From NCBI RefSeq assembly GCF_900177715.1, contig NZ_FXWG01000003.1:62001-126000 (forward strand): a stretch of DNA of 64,000 bases, in the 5' to 3' direction. The position numbers and the translations under genes are program-made. The notes under the pieces are model-generated. The model did not search any database. It was given only the letters and a program-made list of their open reading frames with translations, and had not been told where the DNA came from. Numbering within the stretch: position 1 is the stretch's first letter; each line of letters opens with the position of its first letter. The stretch comes from Altererythrobacter xiamenensis. GTDB taxonomy: Bacteria > Pseudomonadota > Alphaproteobacteria > Sphingomonadales > Sphingomonadaceae. Shown here piece by piece: positions 18,842-29,707 of the stretch.

Positions 18842-20902
18842 ATGCGCGCAAGCATCATACGCACCCTCGCTTCGTTCCTGCTTCTTTTCAGCATGACGCT
18901 GAGCGTTCCGGCGCATACGCAACCGTCCGGTCTGCCCGAGAGCAAGATGGATCGCGGCACGGCGCAGCTGGCAGTAGAGGGCAGCGCCGTGCCGGGCGGC
19001 ACCGTCATGGTCGCGCTCGACTTCGAGCCGGTCGAAGGCTGGCACGGTTATTGGTCGAACCCGGGCGATGCCGGGCAGGGCATCAGGCTGGATTGGCAAT
19101 TGCCCCAAGGCTGGTCCGCGGGCGAGCCGCAATTTCCGGTGCCGCACACGCTCCTGATTTCCGGATTGATGAATCATGTGTTCGAAGGTGAGCACGCGGT
19201 GCTGGTGCCGATTGATGTACCGGAAGACGCCGTGGCCGGGCGCAGCTATCCGATCGCGGTGCGCGGCGAGTGGCTGACCTGCTCGGACACACTTTGCGTC
19301 CCGCAATGGGGGACGCTACGCGGCGAGGTCCGCGTGTCGGAGCAACCGCAGACGAGCGACCCACGCTTTGCCGGGTGGCGCGCATCGATACCGCCGGAGC
19401 TGGATAGCCCCGCGACTTTCGAACTGACCGAGAAGGCGCTGCGGCTGGCGATCCCGATCCCGGCTTCGATGTCCCTCGACACGCCCCATGTCTTCATCGA
19501 GAACACCGGCCTTGTTGCCTATGCCGAACCGCAGGTGTTCCGCCGGAATGGTGACCTGCTGACCGTCGATATCCCGCGAAAAGGGGATGCTAACCCCGAA
19601 GAAATGACCGGGATTCTTGCTCTTGGCGGCGACAACGGAGTGCGCTTCGAAGCGGAGCGGGGCGATGTGCCCACAGGTGGCACGCTGATCGCGGGCGCGG
19701 AAGCTCCTGCGGGAACCCCGCCGATCTGGACACTTCTGCTGGGCGCGCTTGCAGGCGGGCTAATCCTCAACATCATGCCCTGCGTTTTTCCCATTCTCAG
19801 CCTCAAAGCGATCAGCCTGGCGCGCGCAGGCGAAAGTGAGGCGCAGGCGCGGCGCGAAGGCATCGCCTATACGGCAGGCGTCGTGCTGGCCTGTGTGGCG
19901 CTCGGCGCCGTTATGCTGGCGCTGAGGGCAGCGGGCGAGCAGGTCGGTTGGGCCTTCCAGTTACAGAACCCCGCCGTCGTCGTGGTCCTGCTGTTCCTAG
20001 CGGTCGCCATTACCGCCAATTTCGCAGGGCTTTTCGAGCTCCCTTCGATCTCGATCACCCGGAGCGGAGAACCCGCGAGCGCTTTTGCGACCGGTTTGCT
20101 CGCTGCCTTTGCCGCAACGCCCTGCACGGGTCCCTTCATGGCGGCGGCCCTGGGCGCTGCGCTGCTTCTTCCCCCGGCGCCCGCGCTGCTGTTGTTCGCG
20201 GCGCTCGGTCTCGGACTTGCTCTGCCGTTCCTCTTGATCGGTTTCATACCGCGCCTGCGCGCCATGCTGCCCAGGCCCGGCGCGTGGATGGAAAGATTCC
20301 GCCGCATCATGGCGATCCCGATGGGGCTGACCGCGCTCGCGCTCGTCTGGCTTGTCGCGCGGCTCGGCGGGCAGGGCTTTGCGCTGATGGCGATGGTCGT
20401 GATCATCGGTCTGGTGCTCGCATTCGCTGTCACAGGCCGCCTGCAGCGCGCGGGCAAGATGGCGTGGCCCGCCTTCGCCCTGGTCCTCGCGCCTTTTGCG
20501 CTGTTCGGCGCCTTCGCGCTTCCTTCAGCCTATGCCGAGCGCGCAACCGAAGCCGCGCAATCGATCCTCGATCCGCGTCCCTTCAGCGAAGCCGCGCTGG
20601 CGGATGCGCGAGCGAGCGGCCAGCCGGTTTTCCTGTGGTTCACCGCCGACTGGTGCGTCACCTGCAAGGTCAACGAGAGTGTCGCGATCGAACGCGAGAC
20701 AACGAAAGCTGCGTTCGAGGAGGCAGGTGTGATTGCCATGGTCGGCGACTGGACGCGGCCCGATCCGGAGATCACCACCTTCCTCAATGCGCAGGGCGCA
20801 GCGGGCGTGCCGCTCTATCTGTGGTACGAACCCGGCGAGGCACCGGAGCAATTGCCGCAGGTTCTCACTCCGCAGATGCTGGAAGATCGGGCGCGCCGCT
20901 AA
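18842..20902 (+). CDS. dsbD: Thiol:disulfide interchange protein DsbD
   Basis: This 686-residue protein carries reducing power from cytoplasmic thioredoxin to periplasmic proteins. After a signal peptide, the N-terminal domain has the cysteine pair in TCSDTLCVPQWG. The central membrane domain has about eight helices with two conserved cysteines, in NIMPCVFPILSLK and ATPCTGPFMAAALG. The C-terminal thioredoxin domain carries WFTADWCVTCKVNE. All three redox pairs are therefore complete. The N-terminal domain resembles the ScsB-type longer form. Its last 38 bases overlap antisense with a lipoprotein gene. Confidence 0.94.
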   Translation: MRASIIRTLASFLLLFSMTLSVPAHTQPSGLPESKMDRGTAQLAVEGSAVPGGTVMVALDFEPVEGWHGYWSNPGDAGQGIRLDWQLPQGWSAGEPQFPVPHTLLISGLMNHVFEGEHAVLVPIDVPEDAVAGRSYPIAVRGEWLTCSDTLCVPQWGTLRGEVRVSEQPQTSDPRFAGWRASIPPELDSPATFELTEKALRLAIPIPASMSLDTPHVFIENTGLVAYAEPQVFRRNGDLLTVDIPRKGDANPEEMTGILALGGDNGVRFEAERGDVPTGGTLIAGAEAPAGTPPIWTLLLGALAGGLILNIMPCVFPILSLKAISLARAGESEAQARREGIAYTAGVVLACVALGAVMLALRAAGEQVGWAFQLQNPAVVVVLLFLAVAITANFAGLFELPSISITRSGEPASAFATGLLAAFAATPCTGPFMAAALGAALLLPPAPALLLFAALGLGLALPFLLIGFIPRLRAMLPRPGAWMERFRRIMAIPMGLTALALVWLVARLGGQGFALMAMVVIIGLVLAFAVTGRLQRAGKMAWPAFALVLAPFALFGAFALPSAYAERATEAAQSILDPRPFSEAALADARASGQPVFLWFTADWCVTCKVNESVAIERETTKAAFEEAGVIAMVGDWTRPDPEITTFLNAQGAAGVPLYLWYEPGEAPEQLPQVLTPQMLEDRARR

Positions 20903-21473
20903 GCTCTTCGGCGCCATTGTCAGCCGCAACGCCATCTTCATCGAACTGACCGCGACACTGCGCGATCAGGCTGCGCGACTGATCGTCCGGTTCGATGGTC
21001 AGCATGCCGGCACCCGGGATCGTCAGAGTGAACGGGCGGCGGCCCGTCAGCGCCTCGAGATCGGGATCATCGGCGGCAATTTCGCCTTGCCAGACGAAGG
21101 ACTGCCCCACCTCCACCGCGTCGACCGGCATGCGGATGATGTGAAAATTACCCACGATCGCCATGAAGGCGCCCGCACCTTCGTCAGCTTGTGCCATGCG
21201 CGTGAAGCGGATCGAGCCGGGGGTGTTGGCGCCCCCTTCGAGGCACCCCAATGCCAGCAAGGGCCGCTCGCCGGGGTTCCCGTAAAGCAGGCGTCCGGGG
21301 GTCGAACTCGGCGCCCAGAAGGCGGCGGTCGTGTCCGGGGAATCGATCGGTTCGGAAGGCGCATCGGGCGCTTCGGCCAGAGCGCCGCGCGCGCCGGCCT
21401 CATCGGTCGGAGGTGGCTTGCAGGACGCGAGCACCGCTGCTCCTGCGACCGCCAATAGAAGAGCGCTCCGCAT
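20865..21473 (-). CDS. Predicted lipoprotein of unknown function
   Basis: This 202-residue protein has a lipoprotein signal ending in AAVLASC with the lipidated cysteine at 18. A low-complexity, acidic stretch rich in Ala, Glu, Asp and Pro follows, then a compact domain with LLYGNPGERPLLALGCLEGG and a second cysteine near the C-terminus (LIAQCRGQF). I do not recognise the family. It ends inside the dsbD coding region on the other strand. The S10 peptidase stop lies three bases upstream of its start codon, so the two are probably co-transcribed. Confidence 0.75.
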   Translation of the reverse strand: MRSALLLAVAGAAVLASCKPPPTDEAGARGALAEAPDAPSEPIDSPDTTAAFWAPSSTPGRLLYGNPGERPLLALGCLEGGANTPGSIRFTRMAQADEGAGAFMAIVGNFHIIRMPVDAVEVGQSFVWQGEIAADDPDLEALTGRRPFTLTIPGAGMLTIEPDDQSRSLIAQCRGQFDEDGVAADNGAEELSGAPDLPASAE

Positions 21474-21475
21474 GA

Positions 21476-22975
21476 TTAGCGCGCGCGAATGAAGCGGCGG
21501 ATGTCGCCCGAAAGCTTCTGCCGATCCTCGTCACGGATATACATCATGTGACCGGCATCGTAATATTCCAGCGTCACGCGGTCCTGCGGGATACCGATGC
21601 GGTTCAATGAATATTCCGCGCCGAAGAACGGCGTTGCAAAATCGTACCAGCCTTGCGCGTTGAACAGCCGAAGCTGCGAGTTCTGGCGCATCGCCTGCCC
21701 GATATACGGCGCGACGTTGAGATAGGCATTGCGGCCCCAGCCACTGCCGATTTTCCAGTTCCAGTGCTGGCCGACGCTGCCGATCGACTGGTATTCGCGG
21801 TCTGTCTCGAAGCCCAGGGTGTCGCGCGCCCATGAATTGATCGCGGCCGTATAGCCCGCATCGATACCGTAGAAGCTCGGGTCGGCGTCAGGCGTTTCGC
21901 CCGCGCTGTCATAATCCTTGCCGGTATAACGCGCATCGAGCCGCCCGATGGTCAGCCCGCGGTCGCGCAACAATTCCTTGTAGAAACGCTGGCTGGTCAC
22001 GCGCAGCTCGGCATTGTCGAGATAGGTTTCGGACAGGCCGGTCAGGCGTGACAGCTCCGCGCGAACCGCTGCGCGTTCGGCGGCTGGCAGATCCTGTCCT
22101 TTGAGCAGCGCGCTCGCATAGGGACCGATAGCGAACTGGCGGGCTTCCTCGGCAATCGCTTCGACGGACGGAGCTTGCACCTTGCCATGATAATAGGCGG
22201 CGGCTGCCATGTTCGGCAGCGTCGCGACATAGGCCATCTCGTTACCCGGTGTGGGCTCGCGCATGGCGAAATCGAGGATGGTCGAAATCAGGATCAGGCC
22301 GTTGAGGCCGACGTCGTTATAGGTGCCGCCTTCCAGCTCGCGCACCACCATCGCGGTGCGGGTTGTGCCGTAGCTTTCCCCGCCGAGATATTTCGGGCTG
22401 TTCCAGCGACCGTTGTCGTTGATCCAGCGTCGGATGACTTCGGCGACGGCCTTTCCATCTTCCTCGAGCCCGAAATACTTTGTCTTGTCCGTGCCTTCGG
22501 TGAGATAGCTGAAGCCTGTCCCGGGCGGATCGATGAATACCAGGTCGGCAACGTCGAGCAGGCTGTCGGGATTGTCGACGATCGGATAGGGCGGCGCGCC
22601 ATCGTCACGTGCGTCGGAGGGAATCGCGACCCGCTTCGGCCCGAAGGCTCCCATTTGCAGCCAGACCGAGCCTGAACCGGGTCCGCCGTTGTAAATGAAG
22701 AAAACGGGGCGCGAGGCATCGCGCGGCGTTTTCACATAGCTGGTGGTGACGACGACCGCTTCCTGCTTGCCGTCATTCGCGGTGAGGATCGTCTCGCCAA
22801 TCGTTGCGCGATAATTGACGCGCTGCCCACCGAAAGTGCCTGAAAGATCGCGGGTGCGGACCTGCGGTTCGATAGTCTGGGCAGAGGCAGACAGCTTGTC
22901 CGAATGGTCGTCGGCATGGGCGGGCAATGCGGCGGTGAGGGCGGCGAGCGCTACGGCGCTGAGAAGAGCTTTCAT
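21476..22975 (-). CDS. Secreted S10-family serine carboxypeptidase-like peptidase
   Basis: This 499-residue protein has a signal peptide (MKALLSAVALAALTAALPAH, cleavage after AHA). The alpha/beta-hydrolase core shows FFIYNGGPGSGSVWLQMG (oxyanion region), the nucleophile serine in LGGESYGTTR, an aspartate in GWYDFATPF and a histidine in DAGHMMYI. This is the complete S10 triad. It probably trims C-terminal residues from peptides in the periplasm or outside the cell. Its neighbours are a lipoprotein downstream and uvrB upstream, which give no functional hint. Confidence 0.93.
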   Translation of the reverse strand: MKALLSAVALAALTAALPAHADDHSDKLSASAQTIEPQVRTRDLSGTFGGQRVNYRATIGETILTANDGKQEAVVVTTSYVKTPRDASRPVFFIYNGGPGSGSVWLQMGAFGPKRVAIPSDARDDGAPPYPIVDNPDSLLDVADLVFIDPPGTGFSYLTEGTDKTKYFGLEEDGKAVAEVIRRWINDNGRWNSPKYLGGESYGTTRTAMVVRELEGGTYNDVGLNGLILISTILDFAMREPTPGNEMAYVATLPNMAAAAYYHGKVQAPSVEAIAEEARQFAIGPYASALLKGQDLPAAERAAVRAELSRLTGLSETYLDNAELRVTSQRFYKELLRDRGLTIGRLDARYTGKDYDSAGETPDADPSFYGIDAGYTAAINSWARDTLGFETDREYQSIGSVGQHWNWKIGSGWGRNAYLNVAPYIGQAMRQNSQLRLFNAQGWYDFATPFFGAEYSLNRIGIPQDRVTLEYYDAGHMMYIRDEDRQKLSGDIRRFIRAR

Positions 22976-23012
22976 GTTGCATGCCTATGCCAGCGCGCGC
23001 GCGCCCGCGCAA

Positions 23013-25196
<2,184 letters not shown>

Positions 25197-25289
25197 GCGC
25201 GAACATATGGGGCACACATTGTCGCTTCGCAACGGGCACCATCGGCTTACACTTTTCCGTTATTGATCTGCGCCAGGAAGGGGATGGTG

Positions 25290-25793
25290 ATGGCATTGCG
25301 ACATATCGGAACCTGCGCCGTGGCATTTGTCCTTGCAAGCTGCGCGGGCGACAATCCCGAGAATGTCCCGCTCTATGGCGAGTGGCAGCTCGTGACCAAG
25401 GTAGACGAGTTCTCCGTCGATGGCATGTCCTTGCCGGAGAGCAACTGGCCCCGCCAGTTTCACGATTTGGGCAAGACCGAGACAATTTGCGGCGAACCCT
25501 ATTTCCTCGAACCGAAATGGCAGGAGTTCGACATCTTCCGCAATGCTTCGGTTGAGTGCGAGTTCGACCGCTATGACGTGACCCCTCAGAAAGTCACGGC
25601 GCGCGGCGTGTGCCCCGATGCGATCCCCGCAGCGAACTTCAGTCCGAAACTCTCGGTGGACGTGTCCCAGAATCCCGAGCGCTACCGGCTCTTCATCACG
25701 ATGGCGGGCACGGCCACGCTGCCCAGCGGGAACGGTGATCGCTATCTCGAAGTAACGGCCGTCCAGACAGGAACGCGGTTGGGCGAGTGCTGA
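25290..25793 (+). CDS. DUF3617-like lipoprotein (first of a tandem pair)
   Basis: This 167-residue protein has a lipobox AFVLASCAGD with the cysteine at 18. Its C-terminal half has two further cysteines in a C-E-F-D-R-Y-D ... R-G-V-C arrangement. The next gene has an equivalent C-T-F-D-R-W-D ... K-M-T-C stretch, so the two look like diverged paralogues. The start at 25290 puts AGGAAG nine bases upstream; the ATG at 25284 would be only three bases away. Expected location is the periplasmic face of a membrane. Function unknown. Confidence 0.75.
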   Translation: MALRHIGTCAVAFVLASCAGDNPENVPLYGEWQLVTKVDEFSVDGMSLPESNWPRQFHDLGKTETICGEPYFLEPKWQEFDIFRNASVECEFDRYDVTPQKVTARGVCPDAIPAANFSPKLSVDVSQNPERYRLFITMAGTATLPSGNGDRYLEVTAVQTGTRLGEC

Positions 25794-25864
25794 CTATTCC
25801 GGGTGTTTGGCAGCGCCCGGCTCCTGATGTAGGCTTGTGCCGGACAGTTTCAGGAGGACATCTC

Positions 25865-26407
25865 ATGCGTACCATCGCTCTTGCATTGGCATCTTCATCG
25901 CTCGCACTCGCGTCATGTGGAGGTGACGACGGCACCCCGGATTCCGGCCCCAGTGAGAACCTCAGCGCAGAAGAATTTGCCGAGCGCACGCGGGACAGCG
26001 CGATCAAGCCCGAGCCTGGCCAGTACCGCGTGAATATGGAAGTCCTCGAAGTCAGCATCCCCGGGGCACCGCAAGGCGCTGCAGACATGATGCGCGGCAT
26101 GATGGGCGGTCAAACTCACCAATATTGCCTGACACAGGACGAAGTCGACGAGGGCTTCGAAAACATGGCGAAGCAATCGCAGGACGGCGACTGCACCTTC
26201 GATCGGTGGGACATCGACGGCGGCGATTTCGACGGCAAGATGACCTGCAATGTGCCCGGGCAGGGCAAGATGACGATGACGATGACCGGCACCGGCACGC
26301 CCACCCGCTCCGAAGTCAACATGACGATGCAGGGCAATATGGCAGGCATGGGCGATTCAACCATCCGCATGAAGGCAACGCACGAACGCATCGGCGATTG
26401 CGGCTAG
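25865..26407 (+). CDS. DUF3617-like lipoprotein (second of a tandem pair)
   Basis: This 180-residue lipoprotein has SLALASCGGDD with the cysteine at 18 and a perfect AGGAGG seven bases before the ATG. The body fits the DUF3617 pattern: a PGQYRVNMEVLEVS strand, a cysteine in HQYCLTQDEV, then GDCTFDRWDIDGG and MTCN, and a final cysteine near the C-terminus. It is unusually methionine- and threonine-rich in the centre (MTMTMTGTG). It lies 71 bases after its likely paralogue. Function unknown; probably periplasmic. Confidence 0.8.
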   Translation: MRTIALALASSSLALASCGGDDGTPDSGPSENLSAEEFAERTRDSAIKPEPGQYRVNMEVLEVSIPGAPQGAADMMRGMMGGQTHQYCLTQDEVDEGFENMAKQSQDGDCTFDRWDIDGGDFDGKMTCNVPGQGKMTMTMTGTGTPTRSEVNMTMQGNMAGMGDSTIRMKATHERIGDCG

Positions 26408-26497
26408 GTGTCCGGGCTGGTCTGACCGCCATAAGACAAAGCGCGAAACCGATTGCTTCACGGGGCGTTCAGCGCTCGAAGGCAATGTTACGTTTCC

Positions 26498-27271
26498 ATG
26501 GCAACGCGCGCACCTCTTTCGTCTCTCGCACCGTCCCGCTGGGCGGATAGCGAGCTTGCGCGCCGGGTGGCTCTGGCACGCGAGGTGGTCGAGGAGGATG
26601 CCCGGCGACCACGGATGAAGCGCCTCGCAGGTGAACTCGACTGGGTTGCCGAGCCCTTTCGCCGTCCATTCCGCCGGATACCGGTGGCGAAATGCGCCAA
26701 TCCGCAGACGGTGATGGTGCTTCCCGGCTTCGCGACGCATCCCGTCCGGATGCGCTATCTCGCGCGTCAGTTGGAACGCGCCGGTCACCGAGCCAAACGC
26801 TGGGGGCTGGGTATGAATCTCGGTCCGCAGGAAGACACGCTGGACCGGCTGGAATCCCGACTGCTCGAACTGCGGCGGCGCAGCGGCAAACCGGTGGTCC
26901 TGCTCGGATGGAGCCTCGGGGGTATCTTTGCGCGCGAGCTGGCCAAGCGTCAGCCCGACGTGGTTGGCAAGGTCATAACCATGGGCTCGCCTTTCTCCGG
27001 TAGCCCTCGGGCCAATAATGTGTGGCGGATCTACCAGTTCGTCACAGGCCACCGTGTCGATGCCCCTCCCATCGAGGCGGTTCTGGCAGAAAAGCCGCCG
27101 GTTGAAACGGTCGCTTTCTGGAGCCCGCGCGACGGTATAGTCGACCCGCGCAGCGCATGCGGCAGGCCCGGAGAGCGTGATCGCGCGGTCGCCTTGCGCT
27201 GCACCCACATGGGCTTTTCCTATGATCCCGAGGTGGTCGAGGCCGTCCTGCGGGAACTGAATGACGACTAA
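26498..27271 (+). CDS. Alpha/beta hydrolase (lipase/esterase-like)
   Basis: This 257-residue protein has the nucleophile elbow GWSLGGIFARELAK, an early oxyanion strand VMVLPGFATHP, a candidate aspartate in WSPRDGIVDP and a histidine in CTHMGFSYDP. The arrangement fits an alpha/beta hydrolase of the PGAP1/lipase-like type. There is no signal peptide, so it is likely cytoplasmic. The start at 26498 is the first ATG; a TTG at 26453 is a weaker alternative. The ATP-grasp operon begins 64 bases downstream, so a functional link is possible but unproven. Confidence 0.8.
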   Translation: MATRAPLSSLAPSRWADSELARRVALAREVVEEDARRPRMKRLAGELDWVAEPFRRPFRRIPVAKCANPQTVMVLPGFATHPVRMRYLARQLERAGHRAKRWGLGMNLGPQEDTLDRLESRLLELRRRSGKPVVLLGWSLGGIFARELAKRQPDVVGKVITMGSPFSGSPRANNVWRIYQFVTGHRVDAPPIEAVLAEKPPVETVAFWSPRDGIVDPRSACGRPGERDRAVALRCTHMGFSYDPEVVEAVLRELNDD

Positions 27272-27290
27272 CCCTTTCATTATGTAAAGG

Positions 27291-27308
27291 TGCGTCTATC
27301 CTGACGCA
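27291..27308. promoter_or_regulatory. Perfect dyad TGCGTC-N6-GACGCA upstream of the ATP-grasp/Anbu operon
   Basis: Six-base arms at 27291-27296 and 27303-27308 surround TATCCT, 27 bases before the operon start and 19 bases after the preceding stop. A short T-run follows only ten bases later (27320-27324), so it might be a weak terminator of the hydrolase gene. An operator controlling the operon is the alternative. Confidence 0.4.
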
Positions 27309-27335
27309 GGAAATCATGTCGTTTTTCGGGGATCA

Positions 27336-28763
27336 ATGAGCGGTCAGCAGGACCATTTCGATGAAATGCGCAAGCCTGATGGCTCTGTGCGTGCTGGCTA
27401 TGAAGGCTATTGCGAGTGGTTCGACGAACAGGACCCGAAGTTCCTGAAGCGCAAGGACAAGGAAGCTGACGAGAGCTTCCGCCGCACCGGTATTACATTC
27501 AACGTCTATGGCGAAGGAGAGGCCGAAGAACGGCTCATTCCCTTCGACATGGTGCCACGCATCATCACCGCACCCGAATGGCGCAAGCTGACGCGCGGGA
27601 TCGAGCAGCGGGTAAGCGCGCTCAATTCCTTCCTGTTCGATCTCTATCACCGTCAGGAGATCATTCGCGCTGGCCGCGTCCCGCAGCGCTTGTTCCAGAA
27701 CAACGAGGCCTGGCTGCCCGAAATGGTCGGCTTCACGCCGCCGGGCGGCATCTACACCCACATTGTGGGGATCGACCTGGTCCGGACAGGCCCTGACGAT
27801 TTCTTCGTGCTCGAAGACAATGCCCGCACGCCCTCCGGCGTCTCATACATGCTGGAAAACCGCGAGACGATGATGGGGATGTTCCCCGAACTCTTCTCGC
27901 GCGTTGCCGTCGAAACGGTTTCGAACTATCCGCGCCGGCTTGCTCGCAGCCTCGCTGCTTGCGCGCCAGACAGTACCGAGGGCAAGCCCACGGTCGCCGT
28001 GCTGACGCCGGGCATCTACAACTCGGCCTATTTCGAGCATGCGTTTCTCGCCGACCAGATGGGCGCGGAGCTTGTCGAGGCCGGCGACTTGCGAGTCCTT
28101 GGCGGCAAGGTGCAGATGCGGACCACTTCCGGGTTCAAGCCTGTCGACGTACTCTATCGCCGCGTCGACGATGAGTATCTCGATCCGCTGACGTTCAATC
28201 CCGACAGCATGCTCGGCATTCCGGGGATAATGGACGTCTATCGCGCGGGCGGGATCACCATTGCCAATGCACCCGGCACGGGAGTTGCCGACGACAAGGC
28301 TATCTACAGTTTCATGCCGGAAATCGTCGAGTTCTACACGGGGGAGAAGCCGCTTCTGCCCAACGTCGAAACCTGGCGCTGCGCAGATGACGACAGCCTC
28401 GGCTATGTGCTCGACAACCTGGCAGACCTCGTCATCAAGGAGGTCCACGGGTCGGGCGGCTATGGGATGCTGATCGGTCCGACGGCTTCGAGCAAGGAGC
28501 TCAAGGAGTTCCGGGAGAAGCTCGAGGCCAAACCCGAAAACTACATCGCCCAGCCGACGCTTTCGCTCTCGACCTGCCCGATCTTCACCAAGAAGGGGTT
28601 GGCGCCGCGACACGTGGACCTGCGGCCCTTCGTTCTGGTCTCGCCCAATGGCGTCGATATCACTCCCGGAGGCCTTACCCGCGTAGCGCTCAAGAAAGGG
28701 TCGCTTGTCGTCAATTCGAGCCAGGGAGGCGGCACCAAAGACACCTGGGTGCTGAAAGACTGA
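27336..28763 (+). CDS. Circularly permuted type 2 ATP-grasp protein (COG2308)
   Basis: This 475-residue protein belongs to the circularly permuted ATP-grasp group formerly called DUF404/DUF407. Recognisable segments are GITFNVYGEGEAEERLIPFD, ERNNEAW-like LFQNNEAWLPEM, DFFVLEDNARTPSGVSYMLE and VIKEVHGSGGYGMLIGP. The last should hold the nucleotide. ATP-grasp enzymes activate a carboxylate and join it to an amine or thiol, so an amide-forming role on a peptide is expected; no substrate is known. It is the first gene of a tight operon, and its stop overlaps the next start (TGATG). GGGGAT precedes the ATG. Confidence 0.93.
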   Translation: MSGQQDHFDEMRKPDGSVRAGYEGYCEWFDEQDPKFLKRKDKEADESFRRTGITFNVYGEGEAEERLIPFDMVPRIITAPEWRKLTRGIEQRVSALNSFLFDLYHRQEIIRAGRVPQRLFQNNEAWLPEMVGFTPPGGIYTHIVGIDLVRTGPDDFFVLEDNARTPSGVSYMLENRETMMGMFPELFSRVAVETVSNYPRRLARSLAACAPDSTEGKPTVAVLTPGIYNSAYFEHAFLADQMGAELVEAGDLRVLGGKVQMRTTSGFKPVDVLYRRVDDEYLDPLTFNPDSMLGIPGIMDVYRAGGITIANAPGTGVADDKAIYSFMPEIVEFYTGEKPLLPNVETWRCADDDSLGYVLDNLADLVIKEVHGSGGYGMLIGPTASSKELKEFREKLEAKPENYIAQPTLSLSTCPIFTKKGLAPRHVDLRPFVLVSPNGVDITPGGLTRVALKKGSLVVNSSQGGGTKDTWVLKD

Positions 28764-29707
28764 TGCTCGGTAAAACAGCCAACGGACTGTTCTGGATGTT
28801 CCGCTATCTCGAGCGGGCGGAGAATACTGCCCGTCTGCTGGATGCCGGCTTGCGCATGGCGCTCACCCGCGATGTGGATACGGCCGAAGAAGAATGGCGT
28901 TCGGTCGTGGCGACGTCCGGCCAGAAGACGGGATACGAAGCCAAATACGACGATTACATCGGCAGCCAAGTGTGGAATTTCATTCTGCGCGACAAGGACA
29001 ACCCGGCCAGCATTCGCGAAATGTTCGGTTCGGTCAGGACCAATGCCCGGCTAGCCCGCAACGCCATCAGCGGCGAATTATGGGAAGCGGTCAACGAAAG
29101 CTGGATGCGGCTCGAGAAGCTGCTCTCGCGGCCGGTCGGCCAAGGCAGCGTCGGTGAAGTCGTTCGCATGGTCCGTCTCGCCGGAACGCTCGTCCATGGC
29201 GCGATGGCTGGATCGATGCTGCGCAACGAAGGCTATCGCTTCGCGCGTGCAGGCACGTTCATCGAACGCGGTGACAGCACGGCGCGTATTCTCGACATCA
29301 AGTACTACCTGCTGCTTCCCTCATTGTCTTACGTCGGCACGAGCCTCGATACCGGACAATGGGATCAGGTGCTCAGGTCGGTAGCGGGCGACCGTTCCTT
29401 CACCTGGCTCAATGCCGGGCAAATCGATTCGCGCGCCATCGTAGAATTTCTCGTTCTCGACGATCGCTTTCCCCGGTCTCTGGCGTTCTGCCACGGCGCG
29501 CTCCGAGAACAACTGGCGGCTCTGGCAAGGATTCACGGCGGGGAGGGGACGTGCAACGAACTCATGCGCCGGGCTGATCTCGCACTGGCCGACATGGATA
29601 CCGACGCAATTTTCGACGTGGGACTGCACGAGTTCCTTACACGGTTCATGGAGCGCAATGCCGGGATCGCGCATGCCATTGCCGAAGATTACAGGTTTCA
29701 CGCATGA
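28763..29707 (+). CDS. Alpha-E domain protein (COG2307)
   Basis: This 314-residue all-helical protein carries the two signature repeats of the alpha-E family: RYLERAENTAR at residues 14-24 and FIERGDSTAR at 166-175, each with the conserved E-R-x-(E/D/G)-x-T-A-R layout. The family almost always accompanies the circularly permuted ATP-grasp protein and sometimes is fused to it, which suggests a partner subunit or substrate-binding helper. Its reaction, if any, is unknown. It overlaps the ATP-grasp gene by one base and the transglutaminase gene by four. Confidence 0.92.
   Translation: MLGKTANGLFWMFRYLERAENTARLLDAGLRMALTRDVDTAEEEWRSVVATSGQKTGYEAKYDDYIGSQVWNFILRDKDNPASIREMFGSVRTNARLARNAISGELWEAVNESWMRLEKLLSRPVGQGSVGEVVRMVRLAGTLVHGAMAGSMLRNEGYRFARAGTFIERGDSTARILDIKYYLLLPSLSYVGTSLDTGQWDQVLRSVAGDRSFTWLNAGQIDSRAIVEFLVLDDRFPRSLAFCHGALREQLAALARIHGGEGTCNELMRRADLALADMDTDAIFDVGLHEFLTRFMERNAGIAHAIAEDYRFHA

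Noticed and set aside
25201-25215. LexA-like half sites GAAC-N7-GCAC upstream of uvrB
   Set aside because: The second half differs from the alphaproteobacterial consensus GAAC-N7-GAAC, and the site is only a few bases from the uvrB start codon, so I do not claim SOS control.
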